Numbered from the stretch's first letter, positions 1 through 9,040 are shown. The stretch: 64,000 bases of DNA from an uncultured Aquimarina sp. (GCA_947496355.1 CANMCO010000001.1:124001-188000); one strand, 5' to 3'. Program-made: numbers and translations. The notes: generated from the letters alone by a model not told the origin.

Positions 1-1844
1 TGGTATAAAATTGCACCATTTTTATCCTCGATACTCGTGATCATTACTGGTTTGGTATAAATTCCTTGATTAGCAAAAGTACTATAGGCACCAACCATTT
101 CAGATAATTTTAAATCAACAGATCCTAAGGCTATCGATGCTACTGCAAGTATATCAGATTTTACACCTGTTTTTTTAGCAAGTTGTGCAATTGGTTCAGG
201 GCCAATTTTATCCATTAAACGGGCAGAGATAGTATTTACAGATTTTGCCAATGCTTCTTTAAGGCTCATATATCCAGAATAATCAGAACTCGTGTTTTTG
301 GGAGTCCAATCATTCTCTAGTACCCCATGAGAACCGATTGGAATTGTAATTTGTGATACAGGCAAAGTGTCGCATGGCGATAATTTTAATTGATCGATTG
401 CCGTTGCATATACAAATGGTTTAAATGTAGACCCCACCTGACGTGCACCTTGATATACATGATCATATTGAAAATGTTTATAATTAACACCGCCTACCCA
501 AGCTTTTACATGACCAGTTTGAGGTTCCATAGACATTAATCCAGAGCGCAAGAATTTTTTATAATATAAGATAGAATCTTTTGGGGTCATAATCGTATCT
601 ATTTCACCCTTCCAACTGAAGATTTTCATTTCAGTTTTTTCATCAAAAGATTTTCTTATTTGTTTCTCACTTTTCCCTTGTGTCAGCATTTTTTTTCTTC
701 TGGCAGAAGACTTAATACTACGATCGATTATTTTTTCTACCTCAGCTTTTGTTAAATCTCTGAAAGGTGAGGTTTTATTGTCTTTTTCCTGCTTATCAAA
801 TTCTTTTTGCAGATTTGACATATGTTCCTCTACGGCTTCCTCAGCATATTTTTGCATTCTTGAATCAATGGTTACATTAATTCGCAATCCATCTCTATAA
901 ATATCAAAATATTCTGTTTCTCCTTCCTCATTTTCCCCTTTCGGATTATTTTTCACCCAATTAGACATCCAACTTCTTACAAACTCTCTAAAATAAGTTG
1001 CTGTTCCGTCGTTATGTCCTTCTGGCGAATAGTCTAGATTAAGAGGTAATTGCTTTAGGCTGTCTCGTTCTTTTTCATTTATATAATCATATTTCGCCAT
1101 TTGATTAAGAACAACATCTCTCCTGTTTTTTACCATCTCTGGTCTGCGTAATGGATTAAACAACGATGAGTTTTTAAGCATTCCTACAAGAACTGCCGCC
1201 TCTTCTTTATTGAGGTCTTTCGGATTTTTCCCAAAATAGATTCTTGACGCAGAACTAATACCAATCGCCTGATTAAGAAAATCATACTTGTTAAGATACA
1301 TTGTTATGATCTCATTTTTTGTGTATTGTCTTTCTAGCCTGGTTGCGATTACCCATTCTTTCAGTTTTTGTTTGAAACGTTCCCAAATATTTTTTGATCC
1401 GCCTGTAAACAGTTGTTTTGATAACTGCTGAGATATGGTACTTGCCCCTCCTTTACTTCCTAAAAAAATGAATGCTCTTAAGGTACCTCTTGCATCAATC
1501 CCCGAATGCTCATAATATCTAGCATCTTCTGTTGCTACTAGTGCATCTACCAAATGTTGTGGCAAATCATCATAACTAACTGGAGTTCTGTTTTCTTTGA
1601 AAAAAGTTCCTATTTGTGTTCCATCAGAAGAAATAATCTGTGTTGCAAGATCGTTTTGAGGGTTTTCTAATTCTTCAAACTTGGGCATATCCCCATAAAA
1701 ACCCCAACTGGCAAAAAGAAATAATAAAACAACTAGAAAAATTCCAGATGCAAATATGATCCAAAATGCCTTTATAAACTTTAACGTATTGATTCCTGTA
1801 CTATTGGTTTTTTTCTTTTTTGATTTGGGTGTTGCCTTTGCCAT
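1..1844 (-). CDS. Penicillin-binding protein 1A, bifunctional transglycosylase/transpeptidase (3' end cut by window)
   Basis: Class A PBP that polymerises and cross-links peptidoglycan from the outer face of the inner membrane. My translation gives a Lys-rich cytoplasmic N-terminus, one membrane segment at about residues 22-48, then a GT51 domain with EDARYYEHSG (catalytic Glu about 106) and GGASTISQQLSKQLF. The transpeptidase domain has STFK (nucleophile Ser about 472) and a later SVN. The KTG motif and the C-terminus lie beyond the window edge, so the gene is partial only because of the window. The ATG is 3 bases after the gldH stop, indicating an operon ricT-gldH-pbp1A. Family assignment is secure. 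Confidence 0.95.
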   Translation of the reverse strand, partial: MAKATPKSKKKKTNSTGINTLKFIKAFWIIFASGIFLVVLLFLFASWGFYGDMPKFEELENPQNDLATQIISSDGTQIGTFFKENRTPVSYDDLPQHLVDALVATEDARYYEHSGIDARGTLRAFIFLGSKGGASTISQQLSKQLFTGGSKNIWERFKQKLKEWVIATRLERQYTKNEIITMYLNKYDFLNQAIGISSASRIYFGKNPKDLNKEEAAVLVGMLKNSSLFNPLRRPEMVKNRRDVVLNQMAKYDYINEKERDSLKQLPLNLDYSPEGHNDGTATYFREFVRSWMSNWVKNNPKGENEEGETEYFDIYRDGLRINVTIDSRMQKYAEEAVEEHMSNLQKEFDKQEKDNKTSPFRDLTKAEVEKIIDRSIKSSARRKKMLTQGKSEKQIRKSFDEKTEMKIFSWKGEIDTIMTPKDSILYYKKFLRSGLMSMEPQTGHVKAWVGGVNYKHFQYDHVYQGARQVGSTFKPFVYATAIDQLKLSPCDTLPVSQITIPIGSHGVLENDWTPKNTSSDYSGYMSLKEALAKSVNTISARLMDKIGPEPIAQLAKKTGVKSDILAVASIALGSVDLKLSEMVGAYSTFANQGIYTKPVMITSIEDKNGAILY

Positions 1845-1847
1845 ATT

Positions 1848-2339
1848 TTAAGGGTTTTGAGCATATTCTATTCTAAATCCGATATCTGTAATTCCTTCTA
1901 AGGAGTTTATCCCATCAACTTCGCCATTTTTTCTCATAGCATGCTGTAGGGTGATCGTATAAACTCCTTCTTCTATGAAGTTTATATTTTCCTTATACCA
2001 TAATTTATTTTCCTTAAGGTCAGAAAAACCCTCTCCCAGCCATTCTCCATTAGGAGCTGCAAGATCGTATTCTAAAGTATCTGTAACTACTTTCCCGTTC
2101 GGAAATTTCATCTCACTAATCAAAAACAAATTACTGTATTTGTAGTCGTTTGTATTGCGAACATTAATAAACAGATTATAGGTTTGTACAGAATCAAGTT
2201 TTGGTAGTTCAAAACTTATTTCTTCATCTATTTCCCATGATTCTGACACTGTTTGATATTTATCAAAAACTTGTTTGTCATCACAAGAAAACATACTAAT
2301 CGCAACAAAAATTGCTAAAACAGATCTAACCTTTATCAT
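1848..2339 (-). CDS. gldH: Gliding motility lipoprotein GldH
   Basis: 163-residue lipoprotein with N-terminus MIKVRSVLAIFVAISMFSC, an SPII signal with lipobox Cys19. The mature protein is beta-rich, with a RNTNDYKYSNLFLI segment typical of GldH. GldH is one of the Gld proteins needed for gliding and T9SS function in Flavobacterium; its exact biochemical role is unknown. The frame stays open a further 77 codons upstream, but that extension only reads antisense-like through the Lys/Asn-rich 3' end of ricT. I therefore start at 2339, where the lipoprotein signal begins, giving a 14-base overlap with ricT. The order ricT-gldH-pbp1A is common in flavobacteria and supports the name. Confidence 0.88.
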   Translation of the reverse strand: MIKVRSVLAIFVAISMFSCDDKQVFDKYQTVSESWEIDEEISFELPKLDSVQTYNLFINVRNTNDYKYSNLFLISEMKFPNGKVVTDTLEYDLAAPNGEWLGEGFSDLKENKLWYKENINFIEEGVYTITLQHAMRKNGEVDGINSLEGITDIGFRIEYAQNP

Positions 2340-3651
2340 TGTTATTATTACGAGATCGAGATTTTTTATTACGTTGATTACTTGTCTTTTTAGTGTTTTT
2401 ATTTCCAGAATTCCCTCCTTTAGGTTTGTTTGATCCTCCGGCCTGTTTTTGAGAGTTTCCTCCTTTTGATTTGTTCGAACCCGAAGTCTGTTTGTCTGTA
2501 TTTGTTCTAGAAGTATTTTTCCTTTTGTTGCGATTTTTTTTTCTTCTTTTATTATGTTTTGGTTGATCAAATCGAGTTAAACTATCTTGTCCTACAACGT
2601 TCTCAAAATTCATTTTAGTGTCTTCCATTAATTCTGAAGCAAATTCTTCTAGACCGACTACCTTTTCGTTGTTATTGTTTGCAGCAATTATTTCTTTTGC
2701 ATGATCTGTAGAAATCTTGTGCCAATTCATCCATTCGCCCTCATATGCATACCATAGGTATCCTCTAAATATGTCTATTTTTTGACAAACCGCTGTTCCT
2801 TTTTCAGTTTTTAGTTTTGTGTCAGATTTTGGAAAACTATTTAAAGCGTCTATATACGCATCTAACTCATAATTAAGACAACATTTTAATTTTCCGCATT
2901 GGCCTGCTAATTTTTGTGGATTAAGAGATAACTGCTGATATCGCGCTGCACTAGTATTTACAGATCTGAAATCGGTTAACCATGTTGAGCAGCATAACTC
3001 ACGACCGCACGATCCAATGCCTCCCAATCGGGCAGCTTCTTGTCTGAAACCTACTTGTCGCATTTCTATACGTGTACTAAATTCATGGGCAAATTCTTTT
3101 ATCAATTGCCTAAAATCGACACGTTCTTCTGCTGTGTAATAAAAAGTTGCTTTGGAACCATCACCTTGAAACTCTATATCAGAAATTTTCATTTGCAGCT
3201 CAAGTCTAATAGCAATTTCTCTGGCACGAACCTTCATTTTTTCTTCTCTATCTCGAGATTTTTGCCAGATATCTATATCTTTTTGAGAAGCTTTTCTATA
3301 TACTTTTTTAACCTCTTCGCTATCTACTTCTACCTTCTTCTTTTTCATTTGTACACGAACCAGTTCACCAACAAGAGAAACGATTCCAACATCATGACCG
3401 GGAGAAGCTTCTGTGGCTACTACATCCCCAATACTTAACGAAAGATTTTCTGTGTTTTTAAAAAAAGATTTCCTACCATTCTTGAATCGTATTTCGACAC
3501 AAGAAAAAGGGGTTGCGCCACTAGGAAGTGACATATTAGATAGCCAATCAAAAACTGTTAATTTATTACAACCATCAGTACCACAGGTACCATTATTCTT
3601 ACACCCTTTTGGTTGTCCGTCTTTTCCGGAGGAACAACTACTACATCCCAT
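2326..3651 (-). CDS. ricT: RicT/PSP1-family regulatory protein
   Basis: 441-residue PSP1 C-terminal-domain protein. Two Cys groups, GSCGRELCC (Cys215, 220, 221) and CGKLKCC (Cys252, 257, 258), match the conserved cysteines of RicT (YaaT), which in Bacillus forms an Fe-S complex with RicA/RicF that influences RNA maturation. There is a separate Cys-rich N-terminus (MGCSSCSSG, then four more Cys by residue 28). The last 70 or so residues are an Arg/Lys/Asn/Ser low-complexity tail, a frequent addition in flavobacterial members and perhaps RNA binding. First gene of the ricT-gldH-pbp1A group. What RicT does in Bacteroidota is not established. Confidence 0.88.
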   Translation of the reverse strand: MGCSSCSSGKDGQPKGCKNNGTCGTDGCNKLTVFDWLSNMSLPSGATPFSCVEIRFKNGRKSFFKNTENLSLSIGDVVATEASPGHDVGIVSLVGELVRVQMKKKKVEVDSEEVKKVYRKASQKDIDIWQKSRDREEKMKVRAREIAIRLELQMKISDIEFQGDGSKATFYYTAEERVDFRQLIKEFAHEFSTRIEMRQVGFRQEAARLGGIGSCGRELCCSTWLTDFRSVNTSAARYQQLSLNPQKLAGQCGKLKCCLNYELDAYIDALNSFPKSDTKLKTEKGTAVCQKIDIFRGYLWYAYEGEWMNWHKISTDHAKEIIAANNNNEKVVGLEEFASELMEDTKMNFENVVGQDSLTRFDQPKHNKRRKKNRNKRKNTSRTNTDKQTSGSNKSKGGNSQKQAGGSNKPKGGNSGNKNTKKTSNQRNKKSRSRNNNNDKG

Positions 3652-3755
3652 ATTTTCTACCTATATTGAAATTTGTCTACGATTAAAATCGTAACAAAAA
3701 TGGTTCTTACTAAATGTTTAGAAACGATAATTTGATTCTAACATCTCAATTGTTA

Positions 3756-3791
3756 AAGATACTGTGAAAAAAATTATCTGCATAGTATCTT
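3756..3791 (-). terminator. Hairpin after trhO, possible terminator
   Basis: Arms AAGATACT (3756-3763) and AGTATCTT (3784-3791) are perfectly complementary and extend three more bases with one G-T wobble. The loop is about 14 bases. It lies 14 bases past the trhO stop, but the T-tract on the minus strand is weak, so termination is only inferred. Confidence 0.35.
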
Positions 3792-3804
3792 CACCACTTT
3801 AGCA

Positions 3805-4836
3805 TCACTGCTTGTATTTCAGCACTTCAGAACGACCTTTTTTAAAGATCTTATTACTATTTCCTTTACCTTTTCTTAATGCTTTTTGTTCTTCAAACGG
3901 TAATCTGTTTATTTCTTTACATGCCGTTGAACAGCAATTTTCCATTTCTGCAGCACAAGCTGAACATTGAATAAATAATAAGTGGCATGCCTCATTCTCA
4001 CAATTTACATGAGTATCACAAGATTTTCCACATTGATGACAATTAGCAATTACATCTTCTGTAATTCGTTCTGACCTTCTGTGATCAAAAACGAAATTTT
4101 TACCCACAAATTTATTTTCTAAACCTTTTTCTTCTATTTGTCTGGCATATTCTATTATACCCCCTTCTAGCTGAAAAACATTTTTGAAGCCTTTATGCTT
4201 ATAATATGCACTAGCTTTCTCACATCTAATCCCGCCTGTGCAATACATAACTAATTTTTTGTCTTCCTTATGATCTTTAAGATCTTCTTCGATAATATCT
4301 AAAGAGTCTCTAAACGTATCTACATCGGGAGTAACTGCTCCTTTAAAATGACCAATCTCACTCTCATAATGATTACGCATATCTACCAATACAGTCTCTG
4401 GATCTTCGATAAGTTCGTTAAATGTTGAGGCATCTACATGCACTCCCTTATTTGTTACATCAAAAGTATCATCATTCAACCCATCGGCAACAATCTTGTG
4501 ACGTACTTTTACTTTTAGCTTTAGAAAAGATTTAATATCCTGTTCTCTAGCTATATTAAGGCGTACGTTTTCTAAAAACGATATACTGTCAAGATGCTCT
4601 TTGAAAGCTTTAAAATTTGGTGCCGGTACCGATAATTGACCATTGATACCCTCGTGAGCTACATAAATTCTGCCCAGAACATCTAATTCGTCCCAATGAA
4701 TAAAGAGGTGATTTCTAAAGATTTTGGGGTTACCAATATTTGCGTATTTATAGAAAGAGAGTGTAAGGCGTTCTGTTCCGGCCTCATCGATGAGAGCTGC
4801 TCTTTCTTTAGCGCTTAATTTGTTGTACAGTTGCAT
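3805..4836 (-). CDS. trhO: tRNA uridine(34) hydroxylase TrhO (rhodanese family)
   Basis: 343 residues, normal for the family formerly called YceA. The layout is an N-terminal UPF0176 domain (about 20-110), a rhodanese domain (about 125-235) with active loop YCTGGIRCEKA (Cys199), and a Cys-rich zinc-ribbon-like tail (CHQCGKSCDTH ... CSACAAEMENCC). TrhO performs oxygen-dependent hydroxylation of U34 on the way to (carboxy)methoxyuridine in the tRNA wobble position; the catalytic Cys is required. A good Bacteroidota promoter lies 44 bases upstream. It appears to be a single-gene unit. Confidence 0.93.
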   Translation of the reverse strand: MQLYNKLSAKERAALIDEAGTERLTLSFYKYANIGNPKIFRNHLFIHWDELDVLGRIYVAHEGINGQLSVPAPNFKAFKEHLDSISFLENVRLNIAREQDIKSFLKLKVKVRHKIVADGLNDDTFDVTNKGVHVDASTFNELIEDPETVLVDMRNHYESEIGHFKGAVTPDVDTFRDSLDIIEEDLKDHKEDKKLVMYCTGGIRCEKASAYYKHKGFKNVFQLEGGIIEYARQIEEKGLENKFVGKNFVFDHRRSERITEDVIANCHQCGKSCDTHVNCENEACHLLFIQCSACAAEMENCCSTACKEINRLPFEEQKALRKGKGNSNKIFKKGRSEVLKYKQ

Positions 4837-4879
4837 GCTATACCTACGTTTTAAGTTAAAAGAAATAATTTATATGCTG

Positions 4880-4909
4880 CAAAAGTACAAATCCTAATGC
4901 AATATGCAA
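4880..4909 (-). promoter_or_regulatory. Promoter of trhO
   Basis: Read on the minus strand: TTG (4907-4909), 19 bases, then TACTTTTG (4880-4887). This matches the Bacteroidota sigma-A consensus TTTG/TTG-N17-19-TAnnTTTG. It would start transcription about 37 bases before the trhO ATG. Confidence 0.65.
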
Positions 4910-4929
4910 GAATAGGTGAGTTTTGAGCA

Positions 4930-4966
4930 AAAAAATGCCCTGGAAACTTTTTCCAAGGCATTTTTT
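4930..4966. terminator. Strong intrinsic terminator, likely bidirectional
   Basis: A 17-base stem with a single mismatch (arms 4930-4946 and 4950-4966, core TGCC.TGGAAA / TTTCCA.GGCA) is flanked by A6 and T6, so it carries a T-tract on both strands. On the minus strand it sits about 50 bases after the stop of the 28-codon gene and before the trhO promoter, giving that small gene its own transcription end. Confidence 0.75.
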
Positions 4967-5016
4967 GGGCTAATTCGTTATTTTTAATTTAAAACTAAGT
5001 AAATAAAATAACGAAG

Positions 5017-5103
5017 CTAACCACCTTCTACTATACAGTTACTAATTTTAGTAACTGTACACCCATCAAGGTTGTGTTGTATGACTCTTTTAAGAAACTT
5101 CAT
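5017..5103 (-). CDS. Putative 28-residue peptide, unknown function
   Basis: Reads MKFLKRVIQHNLDGCTVTKI then SNCIVEGG and stops right after Gly-Gly. Two Cys lie 9 residues apart. The start is preceded, at a 5-base gap, by AAGGAGGT (5109-5116), a full anti-Shine-Dalgarno complement that is rare in Bacteroidota. The gene has its own downstream terminator. A 9-codon frame starting at the ATG just upstream of AAGGAGGT overlaps it. A 10-bp perfect inverted repeat (5035-5058) lies inside the coding part. I do not recognise a family. It could be a signalling or antimicrobial peptide, a leader peptide or a chance ORF; the RBS and terminator argue that something is expressed. Confidence 0.4.
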   Translation of the reverse strand: MKFLKRVIQHNLDGCTVTKISNCIVEGG

Positions 5104-5320
5104 TACTTACCTCCTTCATGCTTTTTTGTTCAAATTTGCTTTTCTTGTAGATGCAAAAAAAGAAGAAAGGTTGCGTTTGTCGCAAAAAAAATCCTTTTCT
5201 TAGAAGTTCTAACCTGAAAACCATAAGGGTTTTGCGCTATTATTTTGTTGTTAATAACGATTTTATAATCCATATCGCAGCTACAAAAAGAAATAGTACT
5301 TTAGCAAAAAGTTAATATGA

Positions 5321-6358
5321 ATGTCAAATCCCGATATATTTGAACAACAAATGAGTACAGAGAAAGACGCAAAATTAAAAGCATTAAAACTTACCCTAGA
5401 TAAATTAGATAAAGCATACGGAAAAGGAACAGTAATGAAGATGGGTGACAGTGCCGTTCAAGAGGTAGATGTCATCTCAACTGGATCTCTTGGTTTAGAT
5501 TTGGCACTTGGTGTTGGTGGTTATCCCAGAGGTAGAGTAATCGAGATTTACGGACCAGAATCTTCTGGTAAAACAACGCTTACATTGCACGCTATTGCTC
5601 AGGCTCAAAAAGGAGGAGGTATTGCGGCTTTTATTGATGCAGAGCATGCTTTTGATCGTTTTTATGCAGAAAAGCTAGGAGTAGATATTGAAAATTTGAT
5701 TATTTCACAGCCTGATAATGGTGAACAAGCATTAGAAATTGCTGATAATTTAATCAGATCTGGTGCTATTGATATCATTGTTATTGATTCTGTGGCTGCA
5801 TTAACGCCTAAGAGTGAAATCGAAGGTGAAATGGGTGATTCTAAAATGGGACTTCACGCCAGATTAATGTCACAAGCACTTCGAAAATTAACAAGTTCGA
5901 TTAGTAAAACAAACTGTACAGTAATCTTTATCAACCAGCTTCGTGAAAAGATCGGAGTTATGTTTGGAAATCCTGAAACAACAACTGGTGGTAACGCTTT
6001 AAAATTTTACGCGTCTGTTCGTTTAGATATTCGTCGTTCTACCCAGATTAAAGATAGTAACAGTGAGGTGCAGGGTAATAAAACTCGTGTAAAAGTAGTG
6101 AAAAACAAAGTAGCCCCGCCGTTTAGAACCGCAGAGTTTGATATTATGTATGGTGAAGGTATTTCTAAAACTGGTGAAATTATTGATATTGGTGTGGACT
6201 ATGAAATAGTTAAGAAAAGTGGTTCTTGGTTTAGTTATGAGGATACAAAACTAGGTCAGGGAAGAGATGCAGTAAGAGCATTGCTCAATGACAATCCAGA
6301 ACTTATGGAAGAACTTGAAGGAAAAATTAAAGAGGCCATTAAAATTATAAAAGAATAA
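5321..6358 (+). CDS. recA: Recombinase RecA
   Basis: 345 residues. Walker A is GPESSGKTT (78-86), followed by a DAEHAFD region, [10 protein letters not shown] (Walker B) and the L1/L2 loops around [20 protein letters not shown] and [17 protein letters not shown]. RecA forms the ATP-dependent filament on single-stranded DNA for strand exchange and SOS co-protease action. No intein or truncation is seen. Many relatives begin at the internal Met11 ([13 protein letters not shown] at 5351), so the first ten residues may be untranslated. No LexA-type operator was identified. Transcribed alone and closed by a clear terminator. Confidence 0.98.
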   Translation: MSNPDIFEQQMSTEKDAKLKALKLTLDKLDKAYGKGTVMKMGDSAVQEVDVISTGSLGLDLALGVGGYPRGRVIEIYGPESSGKTTLTLHAIAQAQKGGGIAAFIDAEHAFDRFYAEKLGVDIENLIISQPDNGEQALEIADNLIRSGAIDIIVIDSVAALTPKSEIEGEMGDSKMGLHARLMSQALRKLTSSISKTNCTVIFINQLREKIGVMFGNPETTTGGNALKFYASVRLDIRRSTQIKDSNSEVQGNKTRVKVVKNKVAPPFRTAEFDIMYGEGISKTGEIIDIGVDYEIVKKSGSWFSYEDTKLGQGRDAVRALLNDNPELMEELEGKIKEAIKIIKE

Positions 6359-6379
6359 AACTTTCTTAATAAAAACATT

Positions 6380-6408
6380 AAAATCCCGTAGCCACGGGAT
6401 TTTTTTTT
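6380..6408 (+). terminator. Rho-independent terminator of recA
   Basis: AAATCCCGT, a 4-base loop, then ACGGGATTT followed by a run of T, 22 bases past the recA stop. Textbook intrinsic terminator. Confidence 0.88.
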
Positions 6409-6485
6409 ACCTTAAAAGCAACCTTATCCATCTTCTAACATCTAATTATAAGGATAATTATAGTATTTCTCAAAACCCCTGAAAT

Positions 6486-6905
6486 ATGAGAAGAGTAAAA
6501 ATAATTTTAGGATTTTTTCTAGTCCTCATCATGCCAGGATGTGCAGATGATGACAATACTCGCTTCTTTTTTGAAGCCGTAAAAATTGAAGAAGTAACAA
6601 TTCCGGATCAGTTTGTAAGAGGTGAAACCTACGAAATAACTGTTTCCTATTTTAGACCATCCAGTTGCCACGCTTTTTCAGGGTTTGAATATGATGGTGT
6701 TGGTAATGAACGTACTGTTGTGGCCATTAGTGTAATAATTGACAATGGAACCCCTTGCCAGGATCCAGACATTATTGGTTTGACAGAAGAGTCTTTTACA
6801 TTTTTTGTTGGAAATGAAGACTCCTATGTTTTTAGGTTTTGGCAAGGAAGAGATGAACAAGGCAACAATCAATTTCTAACAATAGAAGTACCCGTAGCAA
6901 TATAA
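6486..6905 (+). CDS. Small lipoprotein, unknown function
   Basis: 139 residues with N-terminus MRRVKIILGFFLVLIMPGC, an SPII signal with lipobox Cys19 followed by acidic DDDN. The mature part is about 120 residues and beta-rich with two further Cys (SSCHAF, GTPCQD). Family not recognised; it resembles small lipoproteins common in flavobacteria. It lies 24 bases before the GTG of the sigma factor and may be co-transcribed with it, which would link it to an envelope signal. Confidence 0.7.
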   Translation: MRRVKIILGFFLVLIMPGCADDDNTRFFFEAVKIEEVTIPDQFVRGETYEITVSYFRPSSCHAFSGFEYDGVGNERTVVAISVIIDNGTPCQDPDIIGLTEESFTFFVGNEDSYVFRFWQGRDEQGNNQFLTIEVPVAI

Positions 6906-6929
6906 TCACATAAACCAAAAAAGTTATTA

Positions 6930-7484
6930 GTGGGTTTAGATCAACTCATAAAAAAATGTAAGAAAAAAAATGCCGTCGCGCAGGAGCAATTGTATAGACT
7001 ATATAGCAGTAAGTTATTTTCGATCTGTTTAAAGTATTCTAACGATTATCCTAGTGCTGAAGACACTTTACAGGATGCATTTATAACAATTTTTGAAAAA
7101 ATTGCGCAATATAAAAACAAAGGATCTTTTGAAGGCTGGATAAAGCGAGTAACCATAAATACTGCATTACAACGCTACAGAAAGCAAAAGGTTTTTGAAA
7201 TTGTTAATGAAGAACAAATTGAAGAAGAAGTTGAAGTAGAAATAGATAACCAAGAGATCTCTCTAGATTATCTTCTCAGTATTATTCAGCAGCTGCCAGA
7301 CAGATATCGATTAGTTTTTAACCTATACATATTAGATGGTTATTCACACAAAGAAATTGCTGAAATGCTAGATATTTCTGTTGGAACCTCAAAATCAAAT
7401 CTGGCAAGAGCTAGAAATATATTAAAAGTAAAAATAGAAACCAATCAAGAACAATATGTTCGTGCAATTGATGAACGAAGATGA
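6930..7484 (+). CDS. ECF-type RNA polymerase sigma-70 factor
   Basis: 184 residues: sigma region 2 (YPSAEDTLQDAFITIFEKI, FEGWIKRVTINTALQRYRK) and region 4 (LPDRYRLVFNLYILDGYSHK, then EIAEMLDISVGTSKSNLARA), separated by an acidic linker (EEEVEVEIDNQE). The start is GTG at 6930; no upstream ATG fits. The stop overlaps the start of the next gene (ATGA-type overlap at 7481-7484), so the two are translationally coupled. Cognate partner and likely repressor is the following envelope protein. Confidence 0.9.
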   Translation: MGLDQLIKKCKKKNAVAQEQLYRLYSSKLFSICLKYSNDYPSAEDTLQDAFITIFEKIAQYKNKGSFEGWIKRVTINTALQRYRKQKVFEIVNEEQIEEEVEVEIDNQEISLDYLLSIIQQLPDRYRLVFNLYILDGYSHKEIAEMLDISVGTSKSNLARARNILKVKIETNQEQYVRAIDERR

Positions 7485-9040
7485 ATGATAAAAAAAACAT
7501 AGATAGATTATTTCAGGAAAAATTCAAAGATTTTGAAGTCACTCCTGACGAAGCTGTCTGGGAAAAAATTAAAGCCCGCCAAAAGAATCGAAAACGAGCA
7601 ATCATAATACCTTTATGGTACAAGGTTGGCGGTGTTGCTGCCTTGCTGGCAATTATTTTTACAGTGGGCTATATGTCACTAACTCCAGACTCAAAGACCG
7701 AAACTATAGTTTCGAATGATACCGAAAACACCAAAGAAATACGATCCCGAGATAGTGATACTATAGATGTTAACCCAATTAATACAGTGATCGTTTCTTC
7801 AGAAAATGAAGAAATCAATACATCTGATAATGATAGTAAACGTATTACTCCTGGCGATAAATCTCCAACAAAAACTCGAGATAGGTTTGATGACACCAAC
7901 CGTGCTACAGCTTCAAATTCTGAAAAAGAGATCCCTGAATCTTTAGAGAATAAGAAGGATAAAGAGTCTAGAATTACAGATAATGCAATAAAAAAAGTAA
8001 ATCAACCTACCCCCTTTTCACCGAAGAAAGACGAGGACGAAATTCTAAAAAACAATACCAAAGACAAGACTACTATTACTAACCATCAAGATTTAAAATC
8101 AGAAAAGGAAAATCCACTTTTTACAATACCTAAACAAGAAGATAATACTGACACCAAGGGAATCGCAGAAAACAAGATTAATACTGATGAAAAAACCGAA
8201 AAAAATGATAGTATTCCTGGAGAAGTGAAACCTAAGGATGACCTGAATAAAAAATCAATCTTTGATGTTATCTCAGAAAAAGAAGAAACCATTGCTGAAG
8301 AAACATCATCTTCAAAAAAATGGAATGTAGCTCCTAATATTGCACCAGTATACTATAATTCTATAGGAAATGGATCTTCTATCGATTCTCAATTCGCAGA
8401 TAATAATAAAGGTGGCGAAGTCAATCTTAGTTATGGAGTACAAATTTCATACAATATAAATGAACGATTAAGTGTACGCTCGGGGGTTAACAAAGTAGAT
8501 CTTAGTTACAATACACAAGATATAGGGTTCTCTCCTTCGGGAATTGTAGGCCAAAATCTGGCAAGTATAAATTATGATCCCAATGCAGATGCAATTTTGG
8601 TTTCAGATATTGGGGCAGAAGATACAGATAACGCAGCACTATCAGATATTAACAGAGACGCTTTAAATAGTGGGCAAAATGTAGGGTTGTTAAATCAGCG
8701 TATTGGTTATATCGAAATTCCGATGGAAATGAAATATGCTCTGGTTAACAAAAAACTTGGAGTAAATATGATTGGTGGGGTAAGCACTTTGTTGCTTCAA
8801 GATAATGAAATCTCTGTAGAAGCAGGTGATTTTGAAACGCCTATCGGGGAAGCTAATAACTTGAATAATGTAAGTTTTAGTGGGAATATTGGTGTGGGAA
8901 TAGATTATAAGTTATCAGACCAATTTCAGATTAATCTAGAACCTATTTTTAAATATCAGTTCAACGCCTTTAATGGTAATACAGAAAACTTCAGACCTTA
9001 TTATTTTGGTATATATACCGGGGTAAGTATAAAATTTTAA
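7481..9040 (+). CDS. Putative dual-membrane-spanning anti-sigma factor (cytoplasmic domain, TM helix, long linker, outer-membrane barrel)
   Basis: 519 residues in four parts. Residues 1-44 are charged and cytoplasmic-like (LFQEKFKDFEVTPDEAVWEK, as in anti-sigma N-termini). Residues 45-65 form one TM helix (YKVGGVAALLAIIFTVGYMS). Residues 70-275 are a Ser/Thr/Asp/Lys/Glu-rich linker without hydrophobic core. Residues 280-519 form a beta-barrel-like domain ending in an aromatic residue (GIYTGVSIKF). There is no signal peptide. The architecture resembles the Dma-type anti-sigma factors of Bacteroides, where one chain spans both membranes and controls a partner ECF sigma factor. The 4-base overlap with the sigma gene supports that role. 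Function is inferred from architecture and context. Confidence 0.7.
   Translation: MNDKKNIDRLFQEKFKDFEVTPDEAVWEKIKARQKNRKRAIIIPLWYKVGGVAALLAIIFTVGYMSLTPDSKTETIVSNDTENTKEIRSRDSDTIDVNPINTVIVSSENEEINTSDNDSKRITPGDKSPTKTRDRFDDTNRATASNSEKEIPESLENKKDKESRITDNAIKKVNQPTPFSPKKDEDEILKNNTKDKTTITNHQDLKSEKENPLFTIPKQEDNTDTKGIAENKINTDEKTEKNDSIPGEVKPKDDLNKKSIFDVISEKEETIAEETSSSKKWNVAPNIAPVYYNSIGNGSSIDSQFADNNKGGEVNLSYGVQISYNINERLSVRSGVNKVDLSYNTQDIGFSPSGIVGQNLASINYDPNADAILVSDIGAEDTDNAALSDINRDALNSGQNVGLLNQRIGYIEIPMEMKYALVNKKLGVNMIGGVSTLLLQDNEISVEAGDFETPIGEANNLNNVSFSGNIGVGIDYKLSDQFQINLEPIFKYQFNAFNGNTENFRPYYFGIYTGVSIKF

Larger units (their letters stand above)
4837..5320. other. Intergenic region between trhO and recA
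   Basis: This 484-bp stretch holds the trhO promoter, a strong hairpin terminator (4930-4966), one small minus-strand ORF of 28 codons (5017-5103) and the recA leader. TTGCG-TTTGT-CGCAA at about 5172-5186 is a small inverted repeat of unknown role. A weak -7-like TACTTTAG lies at about 5297-5304, before recA. No RNA gene was recognised. Confidence 0.6.

Noticed and set aside
2340..2570. 77-codon N-terminal extension of gldH
   Set aside because: It runs antiparallel in frame through the Lys/Asn-rich end of ricT and precedes a perfect lipoprotein signal, so the start is at 2339.
5035..5058. 10-bp hairpin inside the 28-codon gene as a terminator
   Set aside because: No T-run follows on either strand; a better terminator lies at 4930-4966.
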